Shown here piece after piece: positions 20,601 to 31,641 of a DNA stretch of 64,000 bases. A program made the translations under genes and the position numbers. The stretch's first letter is position 1. Every line of letters begins with the position of its first letter. A model generated the notes under the pieces. It was not told where the DNA came from. It worked only from the letters and a program-made list of their open reading frames with translations, and did no database searches. Origin of the DNA: Lapillicoccus sp. (GTDB lineage: Bacteria > Actinomycetota > Actinomycetes > Actinomycetales > Dermatophilaceae); the NCBI RefSeq assembly GCF_025353065.1, contig NZ_JANXRJ010000103.1:62001-126000 (forward strand), in the 5' to 3' direction.

Positions 20601-20990
20601 CGGCAGCGCGTATGCCGCGTCGTCGCCCGACGTCGGCACACCCGTGGTGGGGAGCATCGGCAGGTCGCCGCCGAGACCGCAGCCGACCCCGGAGATGTGC
20701 ACCATCGAGAAGCCGCGGATCGCGGTGTCGGTGTAGGAGTAGCCCGTGTTGTGACCGGTGTCGGGCGACGGCTGCGCCATCCCGAACGGTGCCACGGCAC
20801 CCGGGAAGGTGTTGCCGTCGCCCTGCGAGCCGATGAACGGGTTGACGAGCGCGACGGCCCGGCTGCCGGTCGTCGGTGGGCCGTCGACCAGGGCCGCCGA
20901 GAGCGGGGCCGACGCCACCGCGCCGATTCCGCTGACCGCCAACGCTGCTGCCGCCACGGCAGCAGTCAGGACCCGTCGTGTGCGCTGCAT
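17690..20990 (-). pseudogene. GH92 alpha-1,2-mannosidase, broken by an in-frame TAG and a frameshift
   Basis: Three pieces together make one GH92 protein. Bases 20436-20990 encode a signal peptide (RRVLTAAVAAAALAVSGIGAVASA) and the first 184 residues, ending in TVLINTG before TAG (20436-20438). The same frame continues with ALHEV and runs to about 18900, including the GH92 motifs NFSLWDTYR, EGTAWQYQW and GNDDLGTMSAW. Near 18897-18906 the frame breaks inside IGIYPV, and AGTQTLVLGSP continues in another frame to the stop at 17690. One extra base there and one C-to-T change (CAG to TAG) explain both lesions. The start ATG 20990 overlaps the stop of the intact GH92 gene (TGATG). Sequencing error cannot be excluded, but no other gene here is broken. 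Confidence 0.8.
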
Positions 20991-23900
20991 CAGCTGCTCG
21001 CCGGGTGGGAGAGAGCCACGTCGTCGACGAAGCCGCGGAACTGGCCGTTGGCCGTGCCGGACCCGAAGGTGAGGACGACCGAGTCGACCTGCTTGCCGGC
21101 GGCCACCGCCCCGACGTCGAGGCTGACCTGCTGCCACGTGTTGGTCGTCAGCCGGTCGGTCTGGGTCGTCGGGTCCGACCTGCCGCCGTTGCTCGCCGGT
21201 GCGGCGAGGTCGTGGAGGTAGGTGCCGTCGGTGACGCGCAGGTCCATCACCACCGACGTGCTCACCCGACCCGTGCCGGCCTCGGGATAGACCCAGTAGG
21301 ACAACGTCTGCCCGGGCTTGACCCACACGTCGCTCGATGTGAGGACCGAGCTCGAGGCGGCACTCGCCTCAGGGTCGACCGCCTCGCCGGAGAAGAGGAT
21401 GACGCCGATGCCGTCGTGCTGCGGGATCGAGTCGGCGGTGCCCTTGACGCTCTCCATTCCGGGGATCGAGCAGCAGAAGCCGCCAACGTGCTGGGAGATG
21501 AGGCGGTCGTTGCCGAGCGGCTGCAGCTGACCGTTCTCGAAGGAGGTCGCGATGTCGTCACCGGCGGGATAGGTCCCGTCGGCGACGGTGAACGGCGCGA
21601 TGGTGACCGGGAAGCCCCGCGTCGCCGTCGCGGCGCCCCGGGTCACCGTCACGGTCAGCGGCACGGTGACCGGCGCCTCCCCGAGAGCGGGACGCCGCAG
21701 CAGCTGTCCCGAGGCGTTGACCCAGGTCGGGTCCCCGCTGGCCCATGTCACGCCGAGCTGGCCGTCGCCCGCGACCGGGAGGGCGAGGTTGCTCGTGACC
21801 GACGAGGTGTCACCGAGGTCGAGGCCCGCCGTCCACGAGTCGACGTAGTCCTGGTCGGACAACAGCGGACCGGGCCTGCCGAGCAGCTCGAGCTCGCTGA
21901 TATTCGCCGTGCCGCCCGTCGTGCCCGTGACCGTGAACCGGTAGTACTGGAACCGGCCACCGGCCTTCACCGTGAACGGCCGGGTCTGCTGCTTCCAGGT
22001 GAACTTCACGGCAGTGCGGTGGTCGACCTCGACCCACTTCGTGCCGTCCCGCGAGCCCTCGAGGGTCCACGACGTCGGGTCGGCGCCGTCCGTGCCGGAG
22101 GTCACGGTGTATTGCTCCACCGCGTTCTTGGGCGCGACGAAGCGATAGGTGACGGGCTGCCCGGTCGGCACCGCAGCCTGGGTCATGGAGGTGTTGTCGA
22201 CGAGCGCCGCGGCGCCCACCGGACCGCCCACGGTGCCGGCGGAGGCCCCGGTGAGGTCGCCGACCGGAGTCGGCGGCTTGCTGCCCGTCGTGATCGAGGG
22301 GAGCTGCTGCTTCGTGCCCCACGACGTCGGCGTCGGGCTCATCGCGACGTCGATCGTCCCGCCGTTCGCGATCGCGCTGTGGTCGATCGACGCGACGTCG
22401 ACCGACTGGCCGTTGACCTTGAGCCCGGCGACGTAGATGTTCTTGGCCGAGTTCTTCGGGGCGTTGATCGTCAGTGTCTTGCCGTTGTCCATGTGGACGG
22501 TCATCTTCGTGAAGAGGGGTGACCCGACGGCATAGTGCCCGTCGCCCATCTGCAGCGGGTAGAAGCCCATCGAGCTGAACAGCCACCATGCCGAGGTCTC
22601 CCCGTTGTCCTCGTCACCGGCATACCCCTGGCCGATCTCGCTGCCGGAGTAGAGCCGCGAGAGGATCTCGCGCACCTTCTCGGCCGTCTTCGACGGCTGC
22701 CCCGCGTAGTCGTACATGTAGGGGATGTGGTGCGAGACCTGGTTGCTCATGCCGAGCTGGCCCATCCGGACGTCCCGCGCCTCGACCATCTCGTGGATCA
22801 CGCCGCCGTAGCCGCCCGGGTGGGTGGCGTCCTCGGGGGTGGCGAAGAAGCTGTCGAGCTTGGTCGCGAGGCCGGCCTTGCCGCCGTAGAGGTTGGCGAG
22901 GCCCTGACCGTCCTGCGGGGCGTGGAAGGCGAAGTTCCAGCCGTCCGTCTCGGTGTAGTCCCCGCCCCAGTCGAGCGGGCTGTATTCCGCGGGCGTCTTC
23001 GTCGGGACGTGGTTGGCGTCGAAGCCCTGGAAGAAGTTGATCCTGGGGTCGAACATCTTGACGTAGTTCTGCGACCGGTTGAGGAAGTATGCCGCCTCGG
23101 CCTTGTAGCGACCCTTGGTCGCTGCGTCGACCTTCGACGCCGGACCGGCGAGCGCCTCTGCCATCTTGGCCAGGCCGTAGTCGTTGATGTAGCCCTCCAT
23201 CGCCCAGGAGACGCCCTCGCCGACCGTGGTCGGGGTGAAGCCGAGGAACTGGGACTGCTGGATGCCCTTGCGACCGACGTTGGAGTTGTTGGGATCCCCC
23301 GGCGGCACGGTGGTCGCGTTGCGCAGCGCGGCCTCGTAGACCGACTGGGCGTCCGGCAGGGCGACGCCCTTGGTGAACGCGTCGGCGAAGGCGATGTCGG
23401 AGCTCGTGCCCGTCATCAGGTTGGCGTAGCCCGGTGAGGACCAGCGGGCGATCCAGCCGCCGTCGCGGTACTGCTGGGCGAAGCCGTCGATCATCTCGGC
23501 GGCCTTGTTCGGCGTGAGCAGGGAGTAGGCCGGCCACGTCGTGCGGTAGGTGTCCCAGAAACCGTTGTTGACGAAGATCTTGCCGTCGACGACCTTAGCG
23601 CCGGTCTGCGTCGGGGTCGACGGGCCGGGGGTCTGGACCGGGCTGGCGTACTGGTAGCGGGGCTTGGCCGCTGTGCCGGTGTTCTCGAAGGCGGAGTTCG
23701 GATAGAGGTAGAGACGGTAGAGGTTGGAGTAGAGCGTCGTCAGCTGGTCTGCGCTCGCGCCCTCGACCTCGACCCGGCCGAGGACAGCGTCCCAGGCGTC
23801 CTGGGCCGCGCCCTTGACCTGGTCGAACGACGTCTTGGCGGGGATCTCCACGACGAGGTTCTTCTTCGCCTGGTCGAGGCTGATCAGCGACGTGGCCATC

Positions 23901-25798
23901 CGGACGGTCACCGAGCGCGACGCTCCCGCCGCGACCTTGACGTAGCCGGTGACCTGGGGGCCGCCGCCGCCGGGGAGCATGCCACCGGTGATGACCGGCT
24001 TGTCGAGGGTGCCGTAGACGAACATCCTCGTGGCGCCGTCGGATCCGGCGCGCACGTCGGAGTAGCCGCTGAAGCTGTTGCTCGCCTGGTCGATCGTCAG
24101 GCCGCCGTCGTTGCTGACGTTGTCGAAGATGATGTTGGCGTTGTCGTCGGGGAAGGTGAACCGCAGGGCTGCGGCGTGGTCGGCCGGGGCGATCTCGGCA
24201 TTGAGCCCCGAGTCGAAGGTCACCCCGTAGTAGTGCGCCTTCGCGACCTCGTTGTCGTGGCTGAAGGGCAGCGAGCGCGCGACCCGGTCGGCGTCCGGCA
24301 CGGCGGCGGCGCTGGACGGCATCAGCTGGAAGGTGTCGCGGTCGGACATCCAGGGGCTCGGCTCGTGGCTGACGGAGAAGGCCTGGAGCCGGGTCTTGTT
24401 CTGGTCGTCGTTCTGGCGGTGGTAGTTGTACAGCCACGACGTCGAGCCCGCGTCCGTGACGGGGGTCCAGAAGTTGAAGCCCTCAGGGACGGCGGTGGCC
24501 GGGAAGTTGTTGCCCCGCGAGAAGCTCGAGTTCGACTGCGTGCCACGGGTGGTGACGACATGATCGCTCGGACGCCCCACCGTCACGGGGGCCACGTCCT
24601 GGACCACGAGGTCGTCGACCCAGCCCCCGAAGTCGGCCGGTCCCCGCGGGTTGTCGTAGCCGACGATGACGCGGTCGATGGTCTTGCCCGCCGCGACCTG
24701 GCCGAGCAGGGTCGAGCGGGGGTTCCACTGGTTGGCGTAGAGGGCCTTGGAGTCGCCCTGGGCGCGGGGGCTGATGCCGAAGCCGAGCTGGTCGGTCGCA
24801 CCGGGGAGCTCGGAGAGGTAGGTGCCGTCGGTGAAGGCGAGGTCGACCGCGGCATACGTGCTGGGGTAGGTGAGGTCGCCGCCGGTGAGCTCGGGGAAGA
24901 TCCGGTAGGACAGCTGGCTGCGTTGGCCGACCTTGACGTTGACGTCGTAGACCTTGTCGAAGGAGTGGCCACCGCCGGCGCCGGTGACGCGGCCGGCGTA
25001 GTGGAGCGACTTCAGGCCGGTGAAGCCCACGCCGGTCTTCGCGGCATACGCGCTCGTCGGGCCCGAGCCGACCTCGGCGATCATCGTCTCGGGTGGCGGC
25101 GGGAAGGCGCTGCCGTCGGAGACGAGGAAGTCGGCGAGCTGGAGGAGTCCGGATCCGGCGCCGACCTTGGTCACGTCGAGCCGGTAGTGGGCGTAGGCCG
25201 TGGTGTTGGGGACCTCGTAGGTCTTGGTGGCGAAGCGGGTCGGGAAGGCCTGTGCCGTCTGGCTGTCGAGCGTCGTCCACGTCGCGCCGTCGTCGGAGCC
25301 CTGGACCAGCCAGTCGACCGGGTCACGCTCCGGGGAGTCGTTCGCCGAGGTCAGGCTGTAGCGCTTGACCGTCTGTGGTGCGGCGAAGGCGTAGGCGACC
25401 CACCCGGAGCTGGCGAAGGCGAGCCACTTGCTGTTGGGGTCACCGTCGGCAGCGTTCGCCGCCACCTCGCCCGGAGGGTTGTCGAGACTCGCGGTGACGC
25501 CCGTGACGAGGATGGTGATGTTGCCGGGCAGGCCGGTCGGCGTCGGCCCGGTGACTCCCCCGGCCCGCGGCTGCCCGTCGGCACCGACCTCGACCGTGCT
25601 GCTCCAGGTGACAGGTGCCTGCCCCGCCTCGAAGGAGCTGGCGAAGGTCCCACCCCGGGTGTCGGGGGTCGCGACGGCGCCGGGCACCTGGCTCAGCGCC
25701 GGCGTGGCGATCGCGAGGGCCACCACCACCGCCCCCATCCGTCGGGCCACGCGGGCACGAGGCCGATGGGCAGGCGTGAGGGCGCGGGGCAGCGTCAT
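20990..25798 (-). CDS. Secreted multidomain GH92 alpha-mannosidase
   Basis: A 1602-residue protein with an N-terminal signal peptide (MGAVVVALAIATPALSQVPGAVA). An F5/8-type C (CBM32-like) domain covers ~90-235 (AANAADGDPNSKWLAF) and is followed by a beta-rich region. The GH92 catalytic module runs ~430-1160, with NGFWDTYRTTW (~745), YTETDGWNFAFHAPQD and GDEDNGETSAWWLFSSMGFYP (~1061). A second F5/8-like domain (~1170-1330) and a further carbohydrate-binding-like tail follow. GH92 enzymes are calcium-dependent exo-alpha-mannosidases, most often acting on alpha-1,2-mannosides of fungal mannan or N-glycans. It is translationally coupled to the damaged GH92 gene. There is no sortase motif, so it is probably released or held by its binding domains. 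Confidence 0.92.
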   Translation of the reverse strand: MTLPRALTPAHRPRARVARRMGAVVVALAIATPALSQVPGAVATPDTRGGTFASSFEAGQAPVTWSSTVEVGADGQPRAGGVTGPTPTGLPGNITILVTGVTASLDNPPGEVAANAADGDPNSKWLAFASSGWVAYAFAAPQTVKRYSLTSANDSPERDPVDWLVQGSDDGATWTTLDSQTAQAFPTRFATKTYEVPNTTAYAHYRLDVTKVGAGSGLLQLADFLVSDGSAFPPPPETMIAEVGSGPTSAYAAKTGVGFTGLKSLHYAGRVTGAGGGHSFDKVYDVNVKVGQRSQLSYRIFPELTGGDLTYPSTYAAVDLAFTDGTYLSELPGATDQLGFGISPRAQGDSKALYANQWNPRSTLLGQVAAGKTIDRVIVGYDNPRGPADFGGWVDDLVVQDVAPVTVGRPSDHVVTTRGTQSNSSFSRGNNFPATAVPEGFNFWTPVTDAGSTSWLYNYHRQNDDQNKTRLQAFSVSHEPSPWMSDRDTFQLMPSSAAAVPDADRVARSLPFSHDNEVAKAHYYGVTFDSGLNAEIAPADHAAALRFTFPDDNANIIFDNVSNDGGLTIDQASNSFSGYSDVRAGSDGATRMFVYGTLDKPVITGGMLPGGGGPQVTGYVKVAAGASRSVTVRMATSLISLDQAKKNLVVEIPAKTSFDQVKGAAQDAWDAVLGRVEVEGASADQLTTLYSNLYRLYLYPNSAFENTGTAAKPRYQYASPVQTPGPSTPTQTGAKVVDGKIFVNNGFWDTYRTTWPAYSLLTPNKAAEMIDGFAQQYRDGGWIARWSSPGYANLMTGTSSDIAFADAFTKGVALPDAQSVYEAALRNATTVPPGDPNNSNVGRKGIQQSQFLGFTPTTVGEGVSWAMEGYINDYGLAKMAEALAGPASKVDAATKGRYKAEAAYFLNRSQNYVKMFDPRINFFQGFDANHVPTKTPAEYSPLDWGGDYTETDGWNFAFHAPQDGQGLANLYGGKAGLATKLDSFFATPEDATHPGGYGGVIHEMVEARDVRMGQLGMSNQVSHHIPYMYDYAGQPSKTAEKVREILSRLYSGSEIGQGYAGDEDNGETSAWWLFSSMGFYPLQMGDGHYAVGSPLFTKMTVHMDNGKTLTINAPKNSAKNIYVAGLKVNGQSVDVASIDHSAIANGGTIDVAMSPTPTSWGTKQQLPSITTGSKPPTPVGDLTGASAGTVGGPVGAAALVDNTSMTQAAVPTGQPVTYRFVAPKNAVEQYTVTSGTDGADPTSWTLEGSRDGTKWVEVDHRTAVKFTWKQQTRPFTVKAGGRFQYYRFTVTGTTGGTANISELELLGRPGPLLSDQDYVDSWTAGLDLGDTSSVTSNLALPVAGDGQLGVTWASGDPTWVNASGQLLRRPALGEAPVTVPLTVTVTRGAATATRGFPVTIAPFTVADGTYPAGDDIATSFENGQLQPLGNDRLISQHVGGFCCSIPGMESVKGTADSIPQHDGIGVILFSGEAVDPEASAASSSVLTSSDVWVKPGQTLSYWVYPEAGTGRVSTSVVMDLRVTDGTYLHDLAAPASNGGRSDPTTQTDRLTTNTWQQVSLDVGAVAAGKQVDSVVLTFGSGTANGQFRGFVDDVALSHPASS

Positions 25799-25847
25799 TG
25801 CGGGCTCCTGGTTACTTTTCGTGCTTCTTCGGTGAACGGGCCCGCCA

Positions 25848-25913
25848 TGTCATCGTTGTCATCGATCGGGAGGACCTCCCCCCAGCCCATGGGCTGTCCG
25901 CCGGACATGTCAA
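25848..25913 (-). promoter_or_regulatory. Promoter/operator region of the GH92 genes
   Basis: The 195-bp gap before the amidohydrolase gene holds, in order, TGTCATCGTTGTCA (25848-25861), the palindrome GCCCATGGGC (25885-25894), the inverted repeat TGTCC-GCC-GGACA (25895-25907) and, on the minus strand, a perfect TTGACA (25913-25908). The density of dyad symmetry beside a -35-like hexamer suggests a regulated promoter. The TGACAA half-site is also seen upstream of GH16 copy 2. No clear -10 box was found at the right spacing. Confidence 0.35.
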
Positions 25914-25993
25914 GGGACAAATTGCCGCGATGGGTAAAGAGATGGTCAGGAAATGACGTCGTGCGCCAGCACGGCGGCGGGCCGTCTCCCGGG

Positions 25994-26887
25994 TCAGAGC
26001 CCCATCAGACGTGCGCCGTTGTGCCACAGCACTTTCCGCAGCCAGTCCTCACCGAGGTCGAAGCGGTGCAGCGCGGCCAGCTGGGTGAAGTAGGCGTAGG
26101 GGATGTTGGGGAAGTCCGCGCCCAGGACGACCTTGTCGGCCAGCGCGCCCAGCCGAGGGAGGTAGTCGGCCGGCAGGGGGGCGAACTGCTCGACGTAGTC
26201 GGTGCCGGCCATCGTCGTGTCGAGGTGCACCCCGGCATACTCCTCGGCGAGATCGGCGAAGGCGTGGTACTCGCTCATTCCCAGGTGGGCGATGACGAGG
26301 ACGAGCTCCGGGTGCCGCTCGAGCAGCCGGCGAACCGGTGCCGGTCCGGTGAACTCCCCTGACTTCGGGGCGGATCCGGCATGCAGCACGATGGGGACCC
26401 GCGCCTCCTCGAGCAGGTCCCAGGCCACGTCGAGCCGGCCGTCGTCGGGGGCGAAGACCCCCACCTGGACGTGCATCTTGAACAGTCGGGCACCGGCGGC
26501 GAGGGCATCGGCGACGTAGTCGGCGACGTCGTCCTCGGGGTAGAGCGTGGCGGAGTGGACCGCGTCGGGCACCCGGGCGGCGAACTGCGTGCACCAGTCG
26601 TTGAGCCAGCGGGCCATCCCCGGCTTGTGGGGATAGGTCAGCGACGGGATGCCGCGCAGGCCGAGCCGGCGCACCGTGTCGAGCCGCGCGGGTTCGTCGA
26701 GGCGGTAGTGGATCGGCCAGGCGGTGCCGTAGTTGCGCTCGGCGTCGTCGAAGTAGGACCACACCTTGGCCAGCATCGACTCCGGCAGGAAGTGCACGTG
26801 GATGTCGGCGAGACCCGGCAGGCCGAGCGCCCGCCAGTATGCCGGGACCTCCTCGTCCGAGGTCGGTGCCACCAGACCGTCGGTCAT
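25994..26887 (-). CDS. Amidohydrolase-2 family metal-dependent hydrolase
   Basis: A 297-residue TIM-barrel hydrolase. DIHVHFLP (H30, H32) supplies the first metal ligands, VLHAGSAPKSGEF and VIAHLGMSEY contribute further histidines, and GADFPNIPY carries the late conserved Asp. This is the Amidohydro_2 subgroup that contains decarboxylases and lactonases; the substrate cannot be named. GGAGGAG sits 4 nt before ATG 26887, and TAGGCT on the minus strand further up could be its own -10. It is downstream of icd on the same strand, but no functional link is obvious. Confidence 0.82.
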   Translation of the reverse strand: MTDGLVAPTSDEEVPAYWRALGLPGLADIHVHFLPESMLAKVWSYFDDAERNYGTAWPIHYRLDEPARLDTVRRLGLRGIPSLTYPHKPGMARWLNDWCTQFAARVPDAVHSATLYPEDDVADYVADALAAGARLFKMHVQVGVFAPDDGRLDVAWDLLEEARVPIVLHAGSAPKSGEFTGPAPVRRLLERHPELVLVIAHLGMSEYHAFADLAEEYAGVHLDTTMAGTDYVEQFAPLPADYLPRLGALADKVVLGADFPNIPYAYFTQLAALHRFDLGEDWLRKVLWHNGARLMGL

Positions 26888-26962
26888 CGTCTCCTCCGTC
26901 CGTCGCTCCGGGTTGCCGCCGGGTAGAGAGCCTAGCGACCGCCGCCGCCGCTGGGTGGGGGG

Positions 26963-29203
<2,241 letters not shown>

Positions 29204-29247
29204 GGTCAGCGTGCTCCGTCTGGTCGACATCGTCCGGGACGACTCCC

Positions 29248-29266
29248 ACGATACCTTGACGTCAAG
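29248..29266 (-). promoter_or_regulatory. Palindromic operator overlapping the icd promoter
   Basis: CTTGACGTCAAG (29255-29266) is a perfect 12-bp palindrome; extended one way it reads TATCTTGACGTCAAGGTA with a single mismatched pair. On the minus strand the adjacent TATCGT (29253-29248) fits a -10 box, so a dimeric repressor here would block icd transcription. The divergent aquaporin gene starts 76 bp away and could share the site. Confidence 0.5.
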
Positions 29267-29329
29267 ATAGTTGGGGTCGCGGCCGGAGGGTGGACCCGAC
29301 GACGGGCGAAGCCCCCGGCCGCGAGCCGC

Positions 29330-29341
29330 TAACCTTCGCCC
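29330..29341 (+). promoter_or_regulatory. Leaderless promoter -10 box for the aquaporin gene
   Basis: TAACCT (29330-29335) is 6 nt before ATG 29342 with no Shine-Dalgarno sequence. Confidence 0.5.
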
Positions 29342-30214
29342 ATGCCCGCCACCCCTCGCTCGCGGCCGCTCGGCAAACGGCTCGGCGCCGAGCTCCTGGG
29401 CACCTTCGTCCTCGTCCTGGGCGGTTGCGGCACAGCGATATTCGGTGCCCGGTTCACCTCCCCCGGTGCGCTCGGAGCCTCCTCGGGCGCCGGCGCCGAG
29501 CTCGGCGTCGGTCACCTCGGGGTCGCCCTCGCCTTCGGACTGGCGCTCATCGCGATGTCGTATGCCGTGGGGCACGTCTCGGGGGCCCACTTCAACCCCG
29601 CAGTCACGTTGGGGCTGTGGGCGGCTCGCCGTTTCGACGACCTGCGGGAGGTCGGTCTCTACGTCGTCGCCCAGCTGATCGGCGGGCTGCTGGCCGGCGC
29701 CGTCCTCTGGGGGATGACGCGCAGCGTCCTCGGCAGCGCCAGGGCGACCGGCAACCTCGACGCCAACGGCTACGACGCCCACTCGCCCATCGGGGCCGGG
29801 CTCGGGGTCGTGCTGCTGGCCGAGATGCTCCTCACCGCGTTCCTCGTCTTCGTCGTGCTCGGCGTGACGACCTCGTGGTCCCCGAGCGGGTTCGAGCCGC
29901 TCGCCGTCGGCTTCACGTATGTCGTCATCCACCTCATCTCCCTGCCGCTCTCCAACACCGGTGTCAACCCTGCCCGCTCGACCGCCGTCGCGTTCTTCAA
30001 CGGCGACGGCGCACCCGGCCAGCTGTGGCTCTTCTGGGTCGCACCCCTCGTCGGCGCGATCATCGCCGGCTGGTCGTTCGAGGCCATCACCGGCATCGAC
30101 CGGAGCAACCTCGACGTCGGTGGGGAGCCGGGCGTGGCCGCCGCGCCCGGTGGCGATGAAGGCGCGGGCGGCGACCTCGCACCCGACCGTCAGACGCCGA
30201 CAGCCTCCCGCTGA
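29342..30214 (+). CDS. aqpZ: Aquaporin Z-like MIP channel
   Basis: A 290-residue, six-helix MIP channel. The two half-helix motifs are HFNPAVTLG (N85-A87) and VNPARS (N209-A211, with R212 as the selectivity arginine). The short aromatic pore surroundings fit a water channel rather than a glycerol facilitator, although this is judged from motif context only. The last ~35 residues are Gly/Ala/Asp-rich and cytoplasmic. An insertion after the first helix ([17 protein letters not shown]) is longer than in E. coli AqpZ. It is divergent from icd and probably leaderless. Confidence 0.9.
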   Translation: MPATPRSRPLGKRLGAELLGTFVLVLGGCGTAIFGARFTSPGALGASSGAGAELGVGHLGVALAFGLALIAMSYAVGHVSGAHFNPAVTLGLWAARRFDDLREVGLYVVAQLIGGLLAGAVLWGMTRSVLGSARATGNLDANGYDAHSPIGAGLGVVLLAEMLLTAFLVFVVLGVTTSWSPSGFEPLAVGFTYVVIHLISLPLSNTGVNPARSTAVAFFNGDGAPGQLWLFWVAPLVGAIIAGWSFEAITGIDRSNLDVGGEPGVAAAPGGDEGAGGDLAPDRQTPTASR

Positions 30215-30246
30215 CTCCTCCCCTACCTTCCTCGCCGCAGGACTCG

Positions 30247-30861
30247 TCAGTGGAGCTCGGCGGCCAGGGGGTTGAAGCCGGCGCCGTTACGGGCCAGCCC
30301 CATCAACAGGATGCCGGCAGACTCGAGGACGTAGGTCATGTCGAGCCCTCCGGTATCGCAGGGCCGCATGCCGATGCTCTCGACGAACGCCGCGAAACCC
30401 GCCTTCGCTTCGACACCGTCGCCGGCGAACAACGCGTCGACGGACTTGTCCTCGGCGATGATGCCGGCGAAGAGCGTGTTGAAGGCCTTGACGACGTGGG
30501 CGCCCTCGGGGGCGGCGGCGGCGATCTGGTCGGCCACCGAGTTGCCCGGGGTCGTCACGAGACCGCTGGCGTCGGCGTTGAACGGGTTGGTGATGTCGAC
30601 GAGGATCTTGCCGGCCAACGCATCGCCGTAATGCGCGACCACGTCGACCGCGGCGGCATACAGGACCGCGACGATGACGATGTCACCCGCCGGCCGTGCG
30701 CCATACGTGCCGACGGTGGTTCCGTGGCCGATCTGGTCGGCGAGCGCCTGAGCGGTGGCGGTGTTGCGGCTCAGGAGCTCGACGGTGTGGCCATGCTTCG
30801 CCGCCCTGGTGCCGATCGCGGTCGCCATGTTACCCGAGCCGATGATGCTGATGGTCGTCAT
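30247..30861 (-). CDS. F420/NADP-type oxidoreductase (NADPH-dependent F420 reductase fold)
   Basis: A 204-residue single-domain Rossmann protein beginning [22 protein letters not shown], the NADP-binding fingerprint of the NADP oxidoreductase coenzyme F420-dependent family. VDITNPFN and [10 protein letters not shown] are also typical. Such proteins include F420:NADPH reductases and relatives acting on other substrates, so F420 use is not proven. It has GGAGG 8 nt before its ATG. It is divergent from the TetR gene across a very long inverted repeat and is probably the regulated target. Confidence 0.8.
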   Translation of the reverse strand: MTTISIIGSGNMATAIGTRAAKHGHTVELLSRNTATAQALADQIGHGTTVGTYGARPAGDIVIVAVLYAAAVDVVAHYGDALAGKILVDITNPFNADASGLVTTPGNSVADQIAAAAPEGAHVVKAFNTLFAGIIAEDKSVDALFAGDGVEAKAGFAAFVESIGMRPCDTGGLDMTYVLESAGILLMGLARNGAGFNPLAAELH

Positions 30862-30894
30862 GAGGTGTTCCTCCGTGTGTGGGCGGGGTCAAGG

Positions 30895-30944
30895 TGAGGC
30901 ACCCCTCCGGTTTCTGATGAACGAGTAACCGGAGGAGTGCCTCA
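30895..30944. promoter_or_regulatory. Long inverted repeat between divergent reductase and tetR genes (operator)
   Basis: TGAGGCACCCCTCCGGTT (30895-30912) and AACCGGAGGAGTGCCTCA (30927-30944) form 18-bp arms with one mismatch around a 14-nt centre. The site lies between the divergent reductase start (30861) and tetR start (30979), the usual place for an autoregulatory TetR operator. Each arm also contains smaller dyads (CCGG), so it may bind two dimers. Confidence 0.65.
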
Positions 30945-30965
30945 TGTTATTCCGGACGGTCGCTG

Positions 30966-30978
30966 TAGCCTTGCTGAC
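30966..30978 (+). promoter_or_regulatory. Leaderless promoter -10 box for tetR
   Basis: TAGCCT (30966-30971) is 7 nt upstream of GTG 30979, directly after the long inverted repeat. Confidence 0.45.
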
Positions 30979-31641
30979 GTGAGCCGGAGCGACGTCGAGC
31001 AGGTGCGGAAGCCCCGGCGCCGCGACGCCCAGGAGCGCCGCCTCAAGCTCGTCGACGCGGCGCAGCACGAGTTCGCGGCACACGGTGTGGACGCCTCCTT
31101 GGAGAGCATCGCGCGTGAGGCCGGCGTCGCGATCGGCACTCTCTATCGCCACTTCCCGACCCGCCTGGACCTGCTCCTGGCCGCCTTCCAGCCTCGGCTC
31201 CAGGAGTTCCTCGTGGGGGCCGACAGGGCCCTGGAGCTGGACGATCCGTGGGAAGGATTCGTCGCCTATCTGGAGCACCTGTTCGGCATGCAGGCCGGAG
31301 ACCGGGGTTTCAACGACTTCCTGTCCCGCCGCTTCCCCGGCAACGCCGACACCGAGCGCATCCACGACCAGATGTGCCAACAGATCGAGGACGTGCTCAG
31401 CCGAGCGCAGGAGGCCGGCGAGGCCCGCAGTGACATCACCAACGCGGACATCGTCAACCTCATCTGGTCCAACGGCCGCATCGTCGATGCCACCAGCGCC
31501 ACGGCGCCCATGGCATGGCGGCGTTACCTCCACCTCATGCTCGACGCCTACCGGGCCGAGCGGGCACATCCGATCCCCGAGCCGCCGATGACCTCCGAGC
31601 AGCTGTATGACGCCATGGTCCATCTCAGCGAGGTGAGGTAG
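30979..31641 (+). CDS. TetR family transcriptional regulator
   Basis: About 220 residues. The N-terminal helix-turn-helix reads LVDAAQHEFAAHGVDASLE, then IAREAGVAIGTLYRHFPTR, which is canonical TetR. The C-terminal ligand domain is of the type that follows SBT/AcrR-like regulators (HLMLDAYRAERAHPIP near the end). GTG 30979 is chosen because a -10 box sits 7 nt upstream; an earlier ATG (30943) would place the coding region inside the operator. It most likely represses itself and the divergent NADP/F420-type reductase. The inducer is unknown. Confidence 0.88.
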   Translation: MSRSDVEQVRKPRRRDAQERRLKLVDAAQHEFAAHGVDASLESIAREAGVAIGTLYRHFPTRLDLLLAAFQPRLQEFLVGADRALELDDPWEGFVAYLEHLFGMQAGDRGFNDFLSRRFPGNADTERIHDQMCQQIEDVLSRAQEAGEARSDITNADIVNLIWSNGRIVDATSATAPMAWRRYLHLMLDAYRAERAHPIPEPPMTSEQLYDAMVHLSEVR

